DNA of 12,309 nucleotides from Syntrophus sp034006265. GTDB lineage: Bacteria > Desulfobacterota > Syntrophia > Syntrophales > Syntrophaceae. The notes beneath the pieces are model-generated. The model saw nothing but the letters and a program-made list of their open reading frames with translations, had not been told where the DNA came from and ran no database searches. Position 1 is the stretch's first letter, and each line of letters begins with the position of its first letter. Below are positions 1 to 6,791 of this stretch, piece by piece. The stretch covers positions 1 through 12,309 of the forward strand of contig JAVETB010000083.1 of the NCBI GenBank assembly GCA_034006265.1. Reading direction: 5' to 3'. A program made the position numbers and the translations under genes.

Positions 1-37
1 GGTCCTGCAAGGTGGCTATTTTTTCGATCCAATTCAT
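1..37 (-). CDS. Start of an unidentified gene, cut by the left edge
   Basis: An ATG at 35-37 (minus strand) opens a frame of twelve codons (MNWIEKIATLQD) that runs off the left edge. A Shine-Dalgarno-like AGAAGG lies about five bases upstream, which is the main support for a real start. It lies 41 nt downstream of the Dsb-like gene on the same strand, so the two could be co-transcribed. Too little is visible to name a function, and the frame could be chance. Confidence 0.45.
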   Translation of the reverse strand, partial: MNWIEKIATLQD

Positions 38-78
38 CGTGCCTTCTCGTGAAACCGGAAGATGGCCCCGGCGGAGGG

Positions 79-762
79 CTATTTTGCCATCAGTTCCCTG
101 ATCTTAGCCGCCATGTCGTCCAGCGACCGGAGGTTTTTCATGGAGAGCAGGTATTTTCCCTTTACGACAAAGGCCGGAATTCCCTGGATCCTGGCGATTT
201 CATACGCACCATCCCAGTCTTTGAGGCGGGCCTGGGTGGCCGGCTCCCGAAGAAGCTTCTGAAATTCCGCGCCGGAAATGCCGGCGGCGTCCAGGCCTGT
301 TTTCAGAAAGCTGTCCGGTCCCTTGTCCCATCGCTCCCTGCTGTCGTGATAGACTCTGTAGTAGGCGAACTTGGCCTTTTTGAAGGAGCCCCGGTCGTCG
401 AAAAGGCCTAAACCGGCCTTCTCGTCCCTGGTCATGAGGGATGCGAAGAGTTCGCTTGCATGGGAGCCGTATCGGCCCCGGGTTTTGAGATGCCAGGGGG
501 TGAACCGGATGCCGTCTCTGGCCAGGATCTTTGCCAGGTTGGGGATGACCATCTGGTCGTGCTTGTAGCAGAAGGTGCAGTCATAACTGAAGACTTCGAT
601 GACGGTCCGGTCCATGCCGGCAACGGGTTTCGCCAGGGTCACATAGTCAACGCCCTCTCGAACGGCGGCGTGCAGCGCCGGCGCCGCAAAGGAAAACACC
701 GGAAGAAGCGACATGGCCGTTATGAGCGCCAAAAGGCTTTTTCTTCCCTTCAACGTTTTCAT
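79..762 (-). CDS. DsbA/DsbL-like periplasmic thiol-disulfide protein with a CTFC active site
   Basis: The product is 227 aa. I chose the ATG at 760-762 because AAGGA sits just upstream; the frame stays open upstream to 891, but those codons look non-coding. Residues 1-32 form a signal peptide (basic Lys/Arg start, Leu/Ala-rich core, Ala-rich end), so the mature protein should be periplasmic. The redox motif is C62-T-F-C65 in the context FSYDCTFCYKHD, as at the first helix of DsbA folds. The facing cis-proline loop is GIPA with Pro196. The central segment is helical, as in DsbA-family inserts, and the length fits the family. DsbA-type proteins oxidise cysteine pairs in exported proteins. Thr-Phe between the cysteines is not the usual Pro-His of DsbA, so redox behaviour may differ. 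No DsbB partner is visible. The family call is firm; oxidase versus reductase/isomerase is open. Confidence 0.85.
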   Translation of the reverse strand: MKTLKGRKSLLALITAMSLLPVFSFAAPALHAAVREGVDYVTLAKPVAGMDRTVIEVFSYDCTFCYKHDQMVIPNLAKILARDGIRFTPWHLKTRGRYGSHASELFASLMTRDEKAGLGLFDDRGSFKKAKFAYYRVYHDSRERWDKGPDSFLKTGLDAAGISGAEFQKLLREPATQARLKDWDGAYEIARIQGIPAFVVKGKYLLSMKNLRSLDDMAAKIRELMAK

Positions 763-861
763 AAGCGTTCCTTCCCCCTTGTATTTGGTCTCGGAAATAG
801 ATGCAATTCCAAAGCCCCCCTTTTTTGCATAGGCGGCTTTTTTTTCACAAGATTCCCCATG

Positions 862-890
862 AAAAAAAACCGGGAGCGGGACCCTGCTCA
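862..890 (-). terminator. Possible weak terminator overlapping the era stop codon
   Basis: Reading the minus strand, a short GC-rich stretch at the era stop (GAGC pairing with GCTC around GGGTCCC) is followed within a few bases by eight T residues (A run at 862-869 on the plus strand). Only about 4 bp of stem can be drawn, so this is tentative. Confidence 0.25.
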
Positions 891-1775
891 TTCGCTGTAG
901 CCGAATTCACGGAGCCTCTTGGCGTCCTTTGTCCAGTCCTTTCTCACCCGCACGAAGAGCTCCAGGAAAATCCGGGCCGCAAAGAATTTCTCCATGTCCA
1001 CCCGGGCTCTTGAACCGATTTCCTTCAGCATGGAGCCTTTCTTTCCGATGAGGATCCCCTTCTGCGATTCCTTTTCCACGTTGATCGTGGCCGAGATGCG
1101 GATGAGATTTTTTGCCTCGTCCTCCTTGAAGGAATCGACGACGACGGCCGCGGAATAGGGGATTTCCTTATGGGTCAACAGCAGAATCTTTTCCCGGATC
1201 ATTTCCGCGGCGACGAATCGCTCGCTGGAGTCCGTCATCATCTCCTCCGGGAAATACCGGGGGCCCTCCGGCAGGTATTTCCAGAGCTCATCGAGAAGCA
1301 GGGGAATGCCCTCGCCGGTCAGCGCGGATACCGGGATCATTTCAGCGAAGGGATGCCGGTGGCGGAAGGCCTCCATCTGCGGCAGAAGCTGCTCCCTGCG
1401 GATCAGGTCGATCTTGTTCAGGACCAGGAACTTGGGGGTGGCGTTCCCCTGCAGGGATTCGAGGATGAGCCGATCGTCGGGGCCGATCTCCTGCCCCGCT
1501 TCCACGACGAGCAGAAGAACATCGGAATCGGCAAAGGTGTCCGTCGCCGCGCGGACCATGGCCCGGTTCAGCGGCGTTCGGGGCGAATGGATTCCCGGCG
1601 TATCCACAAAAATGAACTGGGCGTCTTCCCGGTTGAAGATGCCCAGGATCCGGTTCCGGGTGGTCTGGGGTTTGGAGGTGATGATGGCCAGCTTTTCGCC
1701 CAGGATGCCGTTGAGCAGCGTTGATTTTCCCACATTGGGCCTGCCGATGATTCCGATAAAGCCGGATTTGAACAT
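888..1775 (-). CDS. era: GTPase Era, ribosome (30S) assembly
   Basis: The product is 295 aa, the normal Era length. Era binds the 3' end of 16S rRNA and helps mature the small subunit. The G domain carries all its motifs: G1 GRPNVGKS (11-18), G2 region KPQTTRNR (about 35-42), G3 DTPG (58-61), G4 NKID (120-123) and G5 SAL (150-152). The C-terminal KH domain is marked by GILIGKKG (240-247) and ends FGYSE. The ATG at 1773-1775 gives the conserved N-terminus; the frame stays open upstream to 1946 without conserved sequence. An AGGGGG motif lies about 11 nt upstream, a slightly long spacing. An 8-bp inverted repeat sits in the leader. In many bacteria era follows rnc; here it is separated from rnc by a radical-SAM gene and an opposite-strand lipoprotein gene. 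Confidence 0.97.
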   Translation of the reverse strand: MFKSGFIGIIGRPNVGKSTLLNGILGEKLAIITSKPQTTRNRILGIFNREDAQFIFVDTPGIHSPRTPLNRAMVRAATDTFADSDVLLLVVEAGQEIGPDDRLILESLQGNATPKFLVLNKIDLIRREQLLPQMEAFRHRHPFAEMIPVSALTGEGIPLLLDELWKYLPEGPRYFPEEMMTDSSERFVAAEMIREKILLLTHKEIPYSAAVVVDSFKEDEAKNLIRISATINVEKESQKGILIGKKGSMLKEIGSRARVDMEKFFAARIFLELFVRVRKDWTKDAKRLREFGYSE

Positions 1776-1801
1776 GACGGAAATTTCCCCCTTGCGTTTG
1801 G

Positions 1802-1820
1802 TTTTCCATAACATGGAAAA
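1802..1820. repeat. Perfect 8-bp inverted repeat in the era leader
   Basis: TTTTCCAT at 1802-1809 and ATGGAAAA at 1813-1820 are exact reverse complements separated by AAC. The centre lies about 35 nt upstream of the era start. It could be a hairpin in the era leader or a dyad operator; no U-tract follows on either strand, so it is not a terminator. Confidence 0.6.
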
Positions 1821-1886
1821 ATCGGCCCTGCAACCGGAACGACGTCCGGGAGGATTTCCGGAGCGGTTCGGTGGGGAGATCAAGGC

Positions 1887-1916
1887 TTGACGAAAGGCTG
1901 TAAAGGGATGTAGAAG
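1887..1916 (+). promoter_or_regulatory. Possible sigma70-type promoter for the PLD lipoprotein gene
   Basis: TTGACG (1887-1892) and TAGAAG (1911-1916) are spaced by 18 bp, with five and four of six consensus matches, and lie 60 bp upstream of the proposed start. Moderate support only. Confidence 0.35.
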
Positions 1917-1976
1917 GGGCTTTTTATTGCGCCTGAACAGGAACATGGCAGGCTCTTGAGGGAGGTTTTACAAGCA

Positions 1977-2543
1977 TTGAAACACAGGGGAATCTATACG
2001 GGTCTGCTTCTGGTTGCGGTCCTTCTGATCGGGATCTGCGCCTGTGAACAGCAGGAGAGTCGGCAGGCCGTGGACAGGGCGGCCATCCGCGTTTGCTTCA
2101 GCCCCGGCGGCGGATGCACCGAGGCGATTGTTCAGGAGCTGAACCGGGCGACCTCGGAAATCAAGGTGCAGGCCTATTCCTTTACGTCGCGCCCGATCGC
2201 CAGGGCGCTGCTCGATGCCCGGAAACGGGGCGTCAAGGTCGACGTCATCCTGGACAAGTCCAATGCCGAAACGACCAAATACGGTACGGCGAATTTTATG
2301 ACCAACAGGGGAATCCCAACGTTTATCGACGATCAGCACGCCATCGCGCACAATAAGGTCATGGTGATCGATCAGCAGACGGTCATTACCGGCAGCTTCA
2401 ATTTTACCAGGGCCGCCGAGGAGAAGAATGCGGAAAACCTGCTCATCATCCGGGACGGGGCAATCGCCGGGCTGTATCTGAAAAACTGGGAGGCGCACAG
2501 GGCCCACTCCCACGCTTACCAGAAGCCGTCCGAACCGTCATGA
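1977..2543 (+). CDS. PLD-superfamily (Nuc-like) single-HKD lipoprotein
   Basis: The product is 188 aa with one phospholipase D signature, H125-x-K127-x4-D132, followed by GSFNFT. Single-HKD proteins of this size resemble the Nuc endonuclease, which dimerises to build one active site. The N-terminus has a hydrophobic stretch ending ICAC. Cys23 could be a lipoprotein anchor, so the enzyme would sit on the envelope facing the periplasm. A Cys pair at 40 and 47 (CFSPGGGC) could form a disulfide there. I prefer the TTG at 1977, which leaves GAGGGAGG 11 nt upstream as the ribosome site; an in-frame TTG at 1956 would swallow that site. The gene is divergent from era, and its stop overlaps that of the Elp3-like gene. 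It may be a nuclease or a phosphodiesterase acting on lipids; the substrate cannot be read from sequence. Confidence 0.85.
   Translation: MKHRGIYTGLLLVAVLLIGICACEQQESRQAVDRAAIRVCFSPGGGCTEAIVQELNRATSEIKVQAYSFTSRPIARALLDARKRGVKVDVILDKSNAETTKYGTANFMTNRGIPTFIDDQHAIAHNKVMVIDQQTVITGSFNFTRAAEEKNAENLLIIRDGAIAGLYLKNWEAHRAHSHAYQKPSEPS
2538..2543. other. Shared palindromic stop: two convergent genes overlap in TCATGA
   Basis: The six-base palindrome TCATGA gives TGA to the plus-strand PLD gene (2541-2543) and TGA to the minus-strand Elp3-like gene (2538-2540). There is no intergenic space for a terminator between these convergent genes. Confidence 0.95.
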
Positions 2544-3608
2544 AAGGGTGGCGATGAGGCCTGTGCGATGGAGAACGGCGGTTCGGCCGTCGCTCCGGAG
2601 CGTCAGCCAGCCCCTGGGATAATCGGGGCTTCCGGCGGTCCGGATCCCTTTCAGTCCGAACCGTTCGGTGAGGAACGCGAGGTTTTCGTTTTTCTGTCCC
2701 CGGAAATCCGAGATGTCCCGCTGGGAGAGAAGAAACTCCACGGTCCGGCCCTCGGGCGCGACGGCGGAAAGCTGGATCGAGGCCATTTCCCGGAAGATTC
2801 CGGCATTCACGAGAGAGCGCAGCGCCGGGGAAAAAGGGCCGGCGACGACATTCCCCGGGATCTCCATTTCCGGCGTCGTCTGCAGGCCGATCCGGATGAC
2901 CGCGATGCCCGCCTTTTCCAGGCGGAGCAGGGCATAGCGGGACTGCAGGACGGCTTCGGAGAGGGAAAGGGGCGAATAGCGCCCTTCGTTGTACAGGGCC
3001 TCAAGGGCCGTGTCCCGGAAGACGAGGGTTGGATGGAGCCGGACCGTGTCCGGCTGGAGGATGCAGGTGCGTTCGATGGTGGTGGCGAAGGACTGCCGGC
3101 TGTCGCCCGGAAGGCCGGCCATCAGGTGTATCCCGATCTCGAACCCTTTCCGGCGCAGGCGTTTCACGGCGGAGAGCACATCGTCCACGGAATGGCCTCT
3201 CCGGGAACGGCAAAGGACATCCTCAACGAGAGACTGGGCGCCGATTTCCACGGTCTTTACGCCATGAAGGCGCAGGAGATCGAGATTATCCTCGTCAATC
3301 TCATCGGGCCTCGTGGAAATCCTGAGGCTGTTGACCCGGCCTTCCCGCAGAAAGGGCTGGACCATCCTCAGCAGGCGGATCTGTTCCCCTGCCGCCATTC
3401 CGGTAAAGGTCCCCCCGTAGAAGGCGATCTGTACCGGCCGGCTGTCCGGTTTTGAGCGGTCGGCGCAAAGCGCCATGATCTTTTGGAGGGTCTCTTCGGA
3501 GAGGGAGCCAGGCGCCACGCCTGTCGCTATCTTTTCGTTGCAGTAGATGCAGCGTTGACGACATCCCTGGTAGGGCAGAAAGATTGGTATGATCCGGGGG
3601 GACGCCAT
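2538..3608 (-). CDS. Elp3-like radical SAM protein lacking an acetyltransferase domain
   Basis: The product is 356 aa. The radical-SAM cluster motif is C16-x3-C20-x2-C23 in PYQGCRQRCIYC. Further Elp3-type signatures follow: FYGGTFTGM, STRPDEID, VEIGAQS and RRGH, then GLPGD and RLHPTLVFRDT, which look like the radical-SAM C-terminal extension. True Elp3 is longer and ends in a GNAT acetyltransferase domain; none is seen here. Such short homologues are common in anaerobes and are often labelled as Elp3-like or HemN-like. They have no assigned substrate that I know of. The ATG lies 5 nt after the rnc stop, with AAGG overlapping the rnc end, so it belongs to the mtaB-rnc operon. That placement suggests an RNA-related job, but this is inference. 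Its stop overlaps the convergent PLD gene. Confidence 0.85.
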   Translation of the reverse strand: MASPRIIPIFLPYQGCRQRCIYCNEKIATGVAPGSLSEETLQKIMALCADRSKPDSRPVQIAFYGGTFTGMAAGEQIRLLRMVQPFLREGRVNSLRISTRPDEIDEDNLDLLRLHGVKTVEIGAQSLVEDVLCRSRRGHSVDDVLSAVKRLRRKGFEIGIHLMAGLPGDSRQSFATTIERTCILQPDTVRLHPTLVFRDTALEALYNEGRYSPLSLSEAVLQSRYALLRLEKAGIAVIRIGLQTTPEMEIPGNVVAGPFSPALRSLVNAGIFREMASIQLSAVAPEGRTVEFLLSQRDISDFRGQKNENLAFLTERFGLKGIRTAGSPDYPRGWLTLRSDGRTAVLHRTGLIATLS

Positions 3609-3613
3609 GAAGA

Positions 3614-4336
3614 TCAGCCTTGCCCGCCGGAATTCCGCATCAGGGAATCCAGGGCGGCATGGGCGGCGTTCTGCTCCGCCTCCTTTTTGCTTTTCCCCCT
3701 GCCCGTTGTTTCCAGAATCCCGGAAAGGGAGAGGCGGCGCTCGAAGATTTTGTCATGGTCCGGGCCATATTCCCCGATAAGCGCATAGCGGGGAATCTCC
3801 TTGAAACGGTTCTGGCTGTACTCCTGGAGGGCAGTCTTGTAGTCCCGGTAGGTCAGATTGCGGCTTCCTTCTTCGATCAGGAGGCTGAACAGTCCGCGGA
3901 CCACTTCGTAGGCCCGGTCAAAGCCCCCATCCAGGTAAACGGCCGCGATGACGGCTTCAAGGGTATCGGCCAGGATGGAGGTTTTGGAGCGGCCGCCGGA
4001 GCTTTCCTCCCCTTTGCCCAGGAGGAGGCAGCAGCCGATCTCGAGTTTCCTGGCGAGATCGGCCAGGGGCTGCTCGTTGACGACGGAGGCCCGCAGCTTG
4101 GACAGCTGACCCTCCGAATAGTCCGGGAAGGTTTTCATCAGCAGATCGGTGATGCACAGTTCGAGAACGGCGTCTCCCAGAAATTCCATCCGTTCGTTGT
4201 CGCCGAAGGAGCATGCCGGATTCTCGTTGACATAGGAGCGGTGGACGAGGGCATGATCCAGCAGGGAAAGGTCGGCGAAGGGGTGGGAAAGAGCCGTTTC
4301 CAGGTTCTTCAGGGCTTGGTGGCGCTCTTCGGTCAT
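3614..4336 (-). CDS. rnc: Ribonuclease III
   Basis: The product is 240 aa, the usual length. It cuts double-stranded RNA, including rRNA precursors and structured mRNAs. The catalytic domain carries the family signature NERMEFLGDA (47-56; the usual Leu is Met). The four acidic catalytic residues are E51, D55, D124 and E127. A double-stranded-RNA-binding domain runs from about 165 to 235 (DYKTALQEY through GRGKSKKEAEQNAAHAAL). The ATG overlaps the mtaB stop by four bases (ATGA), which indicates translational coupling, and the Elp3-like gene starts 5 nt after its stop. Nothing in the sequence looks odd. Confidence 0.97.
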   Translation of the reverse strand: MTEERHQALKNLETALSHPFADLSLLDHALVHRSYVNENPACSFGDNERMEFLGDAVLELCITDLLMKTFPDYSEGQLSKLRASVVNEQPLADLARKLEIGCCLLLGKGEESSGGRSKTSILADTLEAVIAAVYLDGGFDRAYEVVRGLFSLLIEEGSRNLTYRDYKTALQEYSQNRFKEIPRYALIGEYGPDHDKIFERRLSLSGILETTGRGKSKKEAEQNAAHAALDSLMRNSGGQG

Positions 4337-5661
4337 GGCGGAAGGATCCTCCCGAGGATTCTTCCGCCCTCGAAGCCTTCGAGCCGGACCGCGACCAGGG
4401 AGTTGACCTCGGAGGCCCTGCTGTTGATGAGGTGGACCGGGAGATAGTTGCCGGAAAACCCCTTCCTCAGGCCGCTGACGCGATCAATCCGCTCCTCTAC
4501 GAGAACCTTGAGGGTGTGCCCCTGGAAACGCCGGGCGAAGGCTTCCCGCTTCCGCGCTCCAAGATCGCGCAGGATTTCCGCGCGCCTTTTCTTCTCGTCC
4601 GGGGGGACCTGATCGGGCATGTCCGCAGCGGGGGTTCCCGGGCGGGGCGAATAGGGGAAGACATGGAGATAGGCCACGGGCAGGGATTCGATTAGCTCCA
4701 GGGTGTTTTTGAAGGATGCCGGATCCTCTCCGGGAAAGCCGGCGATGACGTCGATGCCGATGGCCAGATCGGGGATCGCCCCCTCGAGATCCACCAGCAG
4801 GGCTTTATAAAAGGCGGCGGAATACTGGCGTCCCATCCCGGAGAGGATGGCGTCGTCGCCGCTTTGGAGCGGGATGTGGAGATGGGGGCAGATCAGGGTG
4901 GATTCCCGCAGCAGCGAAATGAGGTCAGCCGAAATTTCGGTGGGCTCAATGGAGCTCAGGCGGAGGCGCTCCACCGGCCTTTCCCCTTCGATCCGCTTCA
5001 AAAGGTCGGCAAGGGAGATTTCCGGCGAGAGATCCTGCCCGTAAGCGCCGAGGTGAATTCCCGTCAGGACGGCCTCCCGGTATCCCGACCGGCCGAGGAG
5101 ATTCAACTGCTCCAGGACCCCGTCCTGCGGGAGGCTCCGGCTTCTTCCCCTGGCGGATGGAATGATGCAGTAGCGGCACCAGGCATTGCAGCCGTCCTGG
5201 ATCTTCAGGAAGGCCCGGGTGTGATCCTGAAAGCGGGTCACAGGCAGGGAAGCAAAGGGCCGGACCGCGGAAATGTCCCCGACGCGGATTTCCCGGCCGT
5301 TTTTTTTCAGGCTGCCGAGCAGTTCGGGGATACGATCCTTCTCTCCATGCCCTGCAATCAGGGAAATGCCGGGGATTTCGGCAATTTCAGCCGGCGCGGT
5401 CTGGGCGTAGCATCCGGTGACCACGATGAGGGCCTCGGGATTTTTCCGGATCGCCTGCCGGATGATCTGCCGGGACTGGTAGTTGGTCCGGGCCGTTACG
5501 GTGCAGGTGTTGATGATGTAGCAATCCGCCGTTTCCGAAAAGGGGACGAGGGCATGGCCTGAACGGGCCAGGGCCTCCCCGATTCCAGCCGATTCGTACT
5601 GGTTCACTTTACAGCCCAGTGTGGCGATTGCGACCCTGGACAACGGGCGTTCCGATTTCAA
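4333..5661 (-). CDS. mtaB: tRNA (N6-threonylcarbamoyladenosine-37) methylthiotransferase MtaB
   Basis: The product is 442 aa. MtaB adds a methylthio group to t6A37 of tRNAs reading ANN codons. The N-terminal UPF0004 domain supplies an auxiliary [4Fe-4S] cluster through C17 (TLGCKVNQYES), C53 (NTCTVT) and C84 (TGCYAQ). The radical-SAM motif is C158-x3-C162-x2-C165 in DGCNAWCRYC. A TRAM-like RNA-binding domain covers about 375-440. The CKVNQYES and DGCNAWCRYCIIP forms favour MtaB over MiaB or RimO. The start is TTG at 5659-5661, backed by a strong AAAGGAG six bases upstream. It is the first gene of an mtaB-rnc-elp3-like operon and overlaps rnc by four bases. Confidence 0.93.
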   Translation of the reverse strand: MKSERPLSRVAIATLGCKVNQYESAGIGEALARSGHALVPFSETADCYIINTCTVTARTNYQSRQIIRQAIRKNPEALIVVTGCYAQTAPAEIAEIPGISLIAGHGEKDRIPELLGSLKKNGREIRVGDISAVRPFASLPVTRFQDHTRAFLKIQDGCNAWCRYCIIPSARGRSRSLPQDGVLEQLNLLGRSGYREAVLTGIHLGAYGQDLSPEISLADLLKRIEGERPVERLRLSSIEPTEISADLISLLRESTLICPHLHIPLQSGDDAILSGMGRQYSAAFYKALLVDLEGAIPDLAIGIDVIAGFPGEDPASFKNTLELIESLPVAYLHVFPYSPRPGTPAADMPDQVPPDEKKRRAEILRDLGARKREAFARRFQGHTLKVLVEERIDRVSGLRKGFSGNYLPVHLINSRASEVNSLVAVRLEGFEGGRILGRILPP

Positions 5662-5693
5662 TTCCCGCTCCTTTCCGGATTCGATCCGGATGG

Positions 5694-5722
5694 ACTCTTA
5701 TCATCCTGAAAGAGTTTGTCAA
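5694..5722 (-). promoter_or_regulatory. Possible promoter for the mtaB-rnc operon
   Basis: A perfect TTGACA (minus strand; 5717-5722) lies about 55 bp upstream of the mtaB TTG. The -10 seventeen bases on (AAGAGT, 5694-5699) matches consensus at only three positions, so only the -35 is convincing. Confidence 0.35.
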
Positions 5723-5823
5723 GACGAAAGGAGATCTGGATTTTATTGCAAAAGCGCGGTAATCACAATGCGAGGATCAAAGAGAACTTTTAAGAAGAAG
5801 CGATTCTGCTTTTGGAGATGGCC

Positions 5824-6174
5824 ATGGATTCCTTGTTAGCTTACCTTTCGTCCCATCATACCGCCTTGATGCTGATTCTTGCCGCGGCGGTTCTGATTTG
5901 CTACTTCATCTTCAATCGGCTGATCAAGCTCGCCCTGTTCTGCGTCCTCGTTCTCCTGGCCATCGCAGGATATCACTATCTGAAGGAGCCGGGCCGGACT
6001 TCGAAGGACGTGGGAGAATTCTGGCAGAAGACCAGGACGAAGGCGGAAAAAGTTGTGGAGACCGGCAAAAAGACGTACGAAACGGGAAAGGTGGTCTACG
6101 AGAAGGGGAAGAAGTTTACCGAGGGCATGGATTCCCTGACGGGAAACGAGAAAGAGAAACCGCCGAGCAGGTAA
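5824..6174 (+). CDS. Small membrane protein with a charged heptad-repeat tail, function unknown
   Basis: The product is 116 aa. I chose the ATG at 5824 because GGAG (5814-5817) lies six bases upstream; an ATG at 5818 and a TTG at 5812 are in frame but too close to that site. Residues 14-30 and 33-53 are hydrophobic and could make two membrane segments or a hairpin, separated by a short turn with Asn-Arg. The rest is Lys/Glu-rich. Residues 79-103 repeat every seven residues with Glu first, Gly third, Lys fourth and Tyr, Tyr, Thr last (ETGKKTY, ETGKVVY, EKGKKFT), which suggests an amphipathic helix. I do not recognise the family. The gene is divergent from mtaB and convergent with the ferredoxin gene, so it appears to be transcribed alone. 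A membrane-tethered scaffold or stress protein is a guess only. Confidence 0.75.
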   Translation: MDSLLAYLSSHHTALMLILAAAVLICYFIFNRLIKLALFCVLVLLAIAGYHYLKEPGRTSKDVGEFWQKTRTKAEKVVETGKKTYETGKVVYEKGKKFTEGMDSLTGNEKEKPPSR

Positions 6175-6226
6175 ATGAGAACGGCCCAAGCCGCGGCGGG
6201 CATTCGTCCAGGGGGGCGGTCCCCGG

Positions 6227-6640
6227 TCAGAACCCCAGATTGATCTCCATCGCCCTCGCCGGGCAGGCGGTCACACAGAGGCCGCAGCCGTTGCAGACTT
6301 CCGGATCGAAGGACACCTTCATGGTGACCGGGTCCATGGACAGGGCGCCGGTGGGGCAGAAGGCGGTGCAGGCACCGCAGTGCACGCATTTTTCCGTGTT
6401 GTGACTGACGCTCTTGGACAGGGGTTCGACCCGCAAGCCCTTTTCCTGGAGAAAGCGGACCCCCGCATCAAAGTTATCCTTTTCGCCACTCAGCTCCAGG
6501 ACGATGACGCCTTCCCGCCTGGGGAAGATCCTGGCCTTGAGGATGTTGAAGATCAGATCATACTTTTTGACCAGCTGGTAGATGATCGGCTGTTCGACAA
6601 CGCCGGCGGAATAGTGGACAATGACCTTTTTCGAATACAT
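6227..6640 (-). CDS. NIL-domain ferredoxin with two [4Fe-4S] clusters
   Basis: The product is 137 aa. Residues 1-75 match the NIL domain, a small ligand-binding fold also found at the end of methionine-importer ATPases. Two cluster motifs follow: C85-x2-C88-x2-C91-x3-C95-P and C116-x2-C119-x2-C122-x3-C126-P, the classic 2x[4Fe-4S] ferredoxin layout. Homologues such as MA1822 of methanogens act with the COG1900/DUF39 protein MA1821 in making homocysteine from aspartate semialdehyde and sulfide. That partner is not in this window, so the same role here is inferred from family only. The ATG at 6638-6640 has GGAAAGAGG nine bases upstream and a good promoter. The protein is cytoplasmic, with no signal peptide. 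It is a single gene, convergent with the small membrane protein gene 52 bp away. Confidence 0.9.
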   Translation of the reverse strand: MYSKKVIVHYSAGVVEQPIIYQLVKKYDLIFNILKARIFPRREGVIVLELSGEKDNFDAGVRFLQEKGLRVEPLSKSVSHNTEKCVHCGACTAFCPTGALSMDPVTMKVSFDPEVCNGCGLCVTACPARAMEINLGF

Positions 6641-6678
6641 GCTTTCAAGCCTCTTTCCGAATGTGATACAAGGCCTTT

Positions 6679-6707
6679 CTTATCGACTACTTTCTCCGGC
6701 TTGTCAA
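6679..6707 (-). promoter_or_regulatory. Sigma70-type promoter for the NIL-ferredoxin gene
   Basis: On the minus strand, a perfect TTGACA (6702-6707) is followed after exactly 17 bp by GATAAG (6679-6684, four of six matches). It ends about 40 bp before the ferredoxin ATG. This is one of the two best promoter candidates in the window. Confidence 0.6.
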
Positions 6708-6791
6708 GAAATGCATAGCCTTACAGCATGTAAAATTTGAGATGGATAAGGCCGGTTTCGACTGCGGCACATCAATCTATGTGAATGTTAA

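Noticed and set aside
811..847. Plus-strand hairpin AAAGCC...GGCTTT followed by T residues, looking like an intrinsic terminator
   Set aside because: The stem is only six pairs with a long loop, and no plus-strand gene lies upstream for it to end. On the minus strand it has no U-tract.
2568..3455. Long plus-strand open frame of 295 codons
   Set aside because: It is the antisense shadow of the Elp3-like gene, a common result of high G+C; its product has no recognisable motif.
3620..4447. Long plus-strand open frame of 275 codons
   Set aside because: It is the antisense shadow of rnc and the mtaB end; rnc has complete catalytic motifs on the other strand.
6175..6226. Possible bidirectional terminator between the small membrane protein and the ferredoxin genes
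   Set aside because: The stretch is GC-rich with a GCCGCGGC palindrome, but there is no proper stem-loop with a T-tract on either strand.
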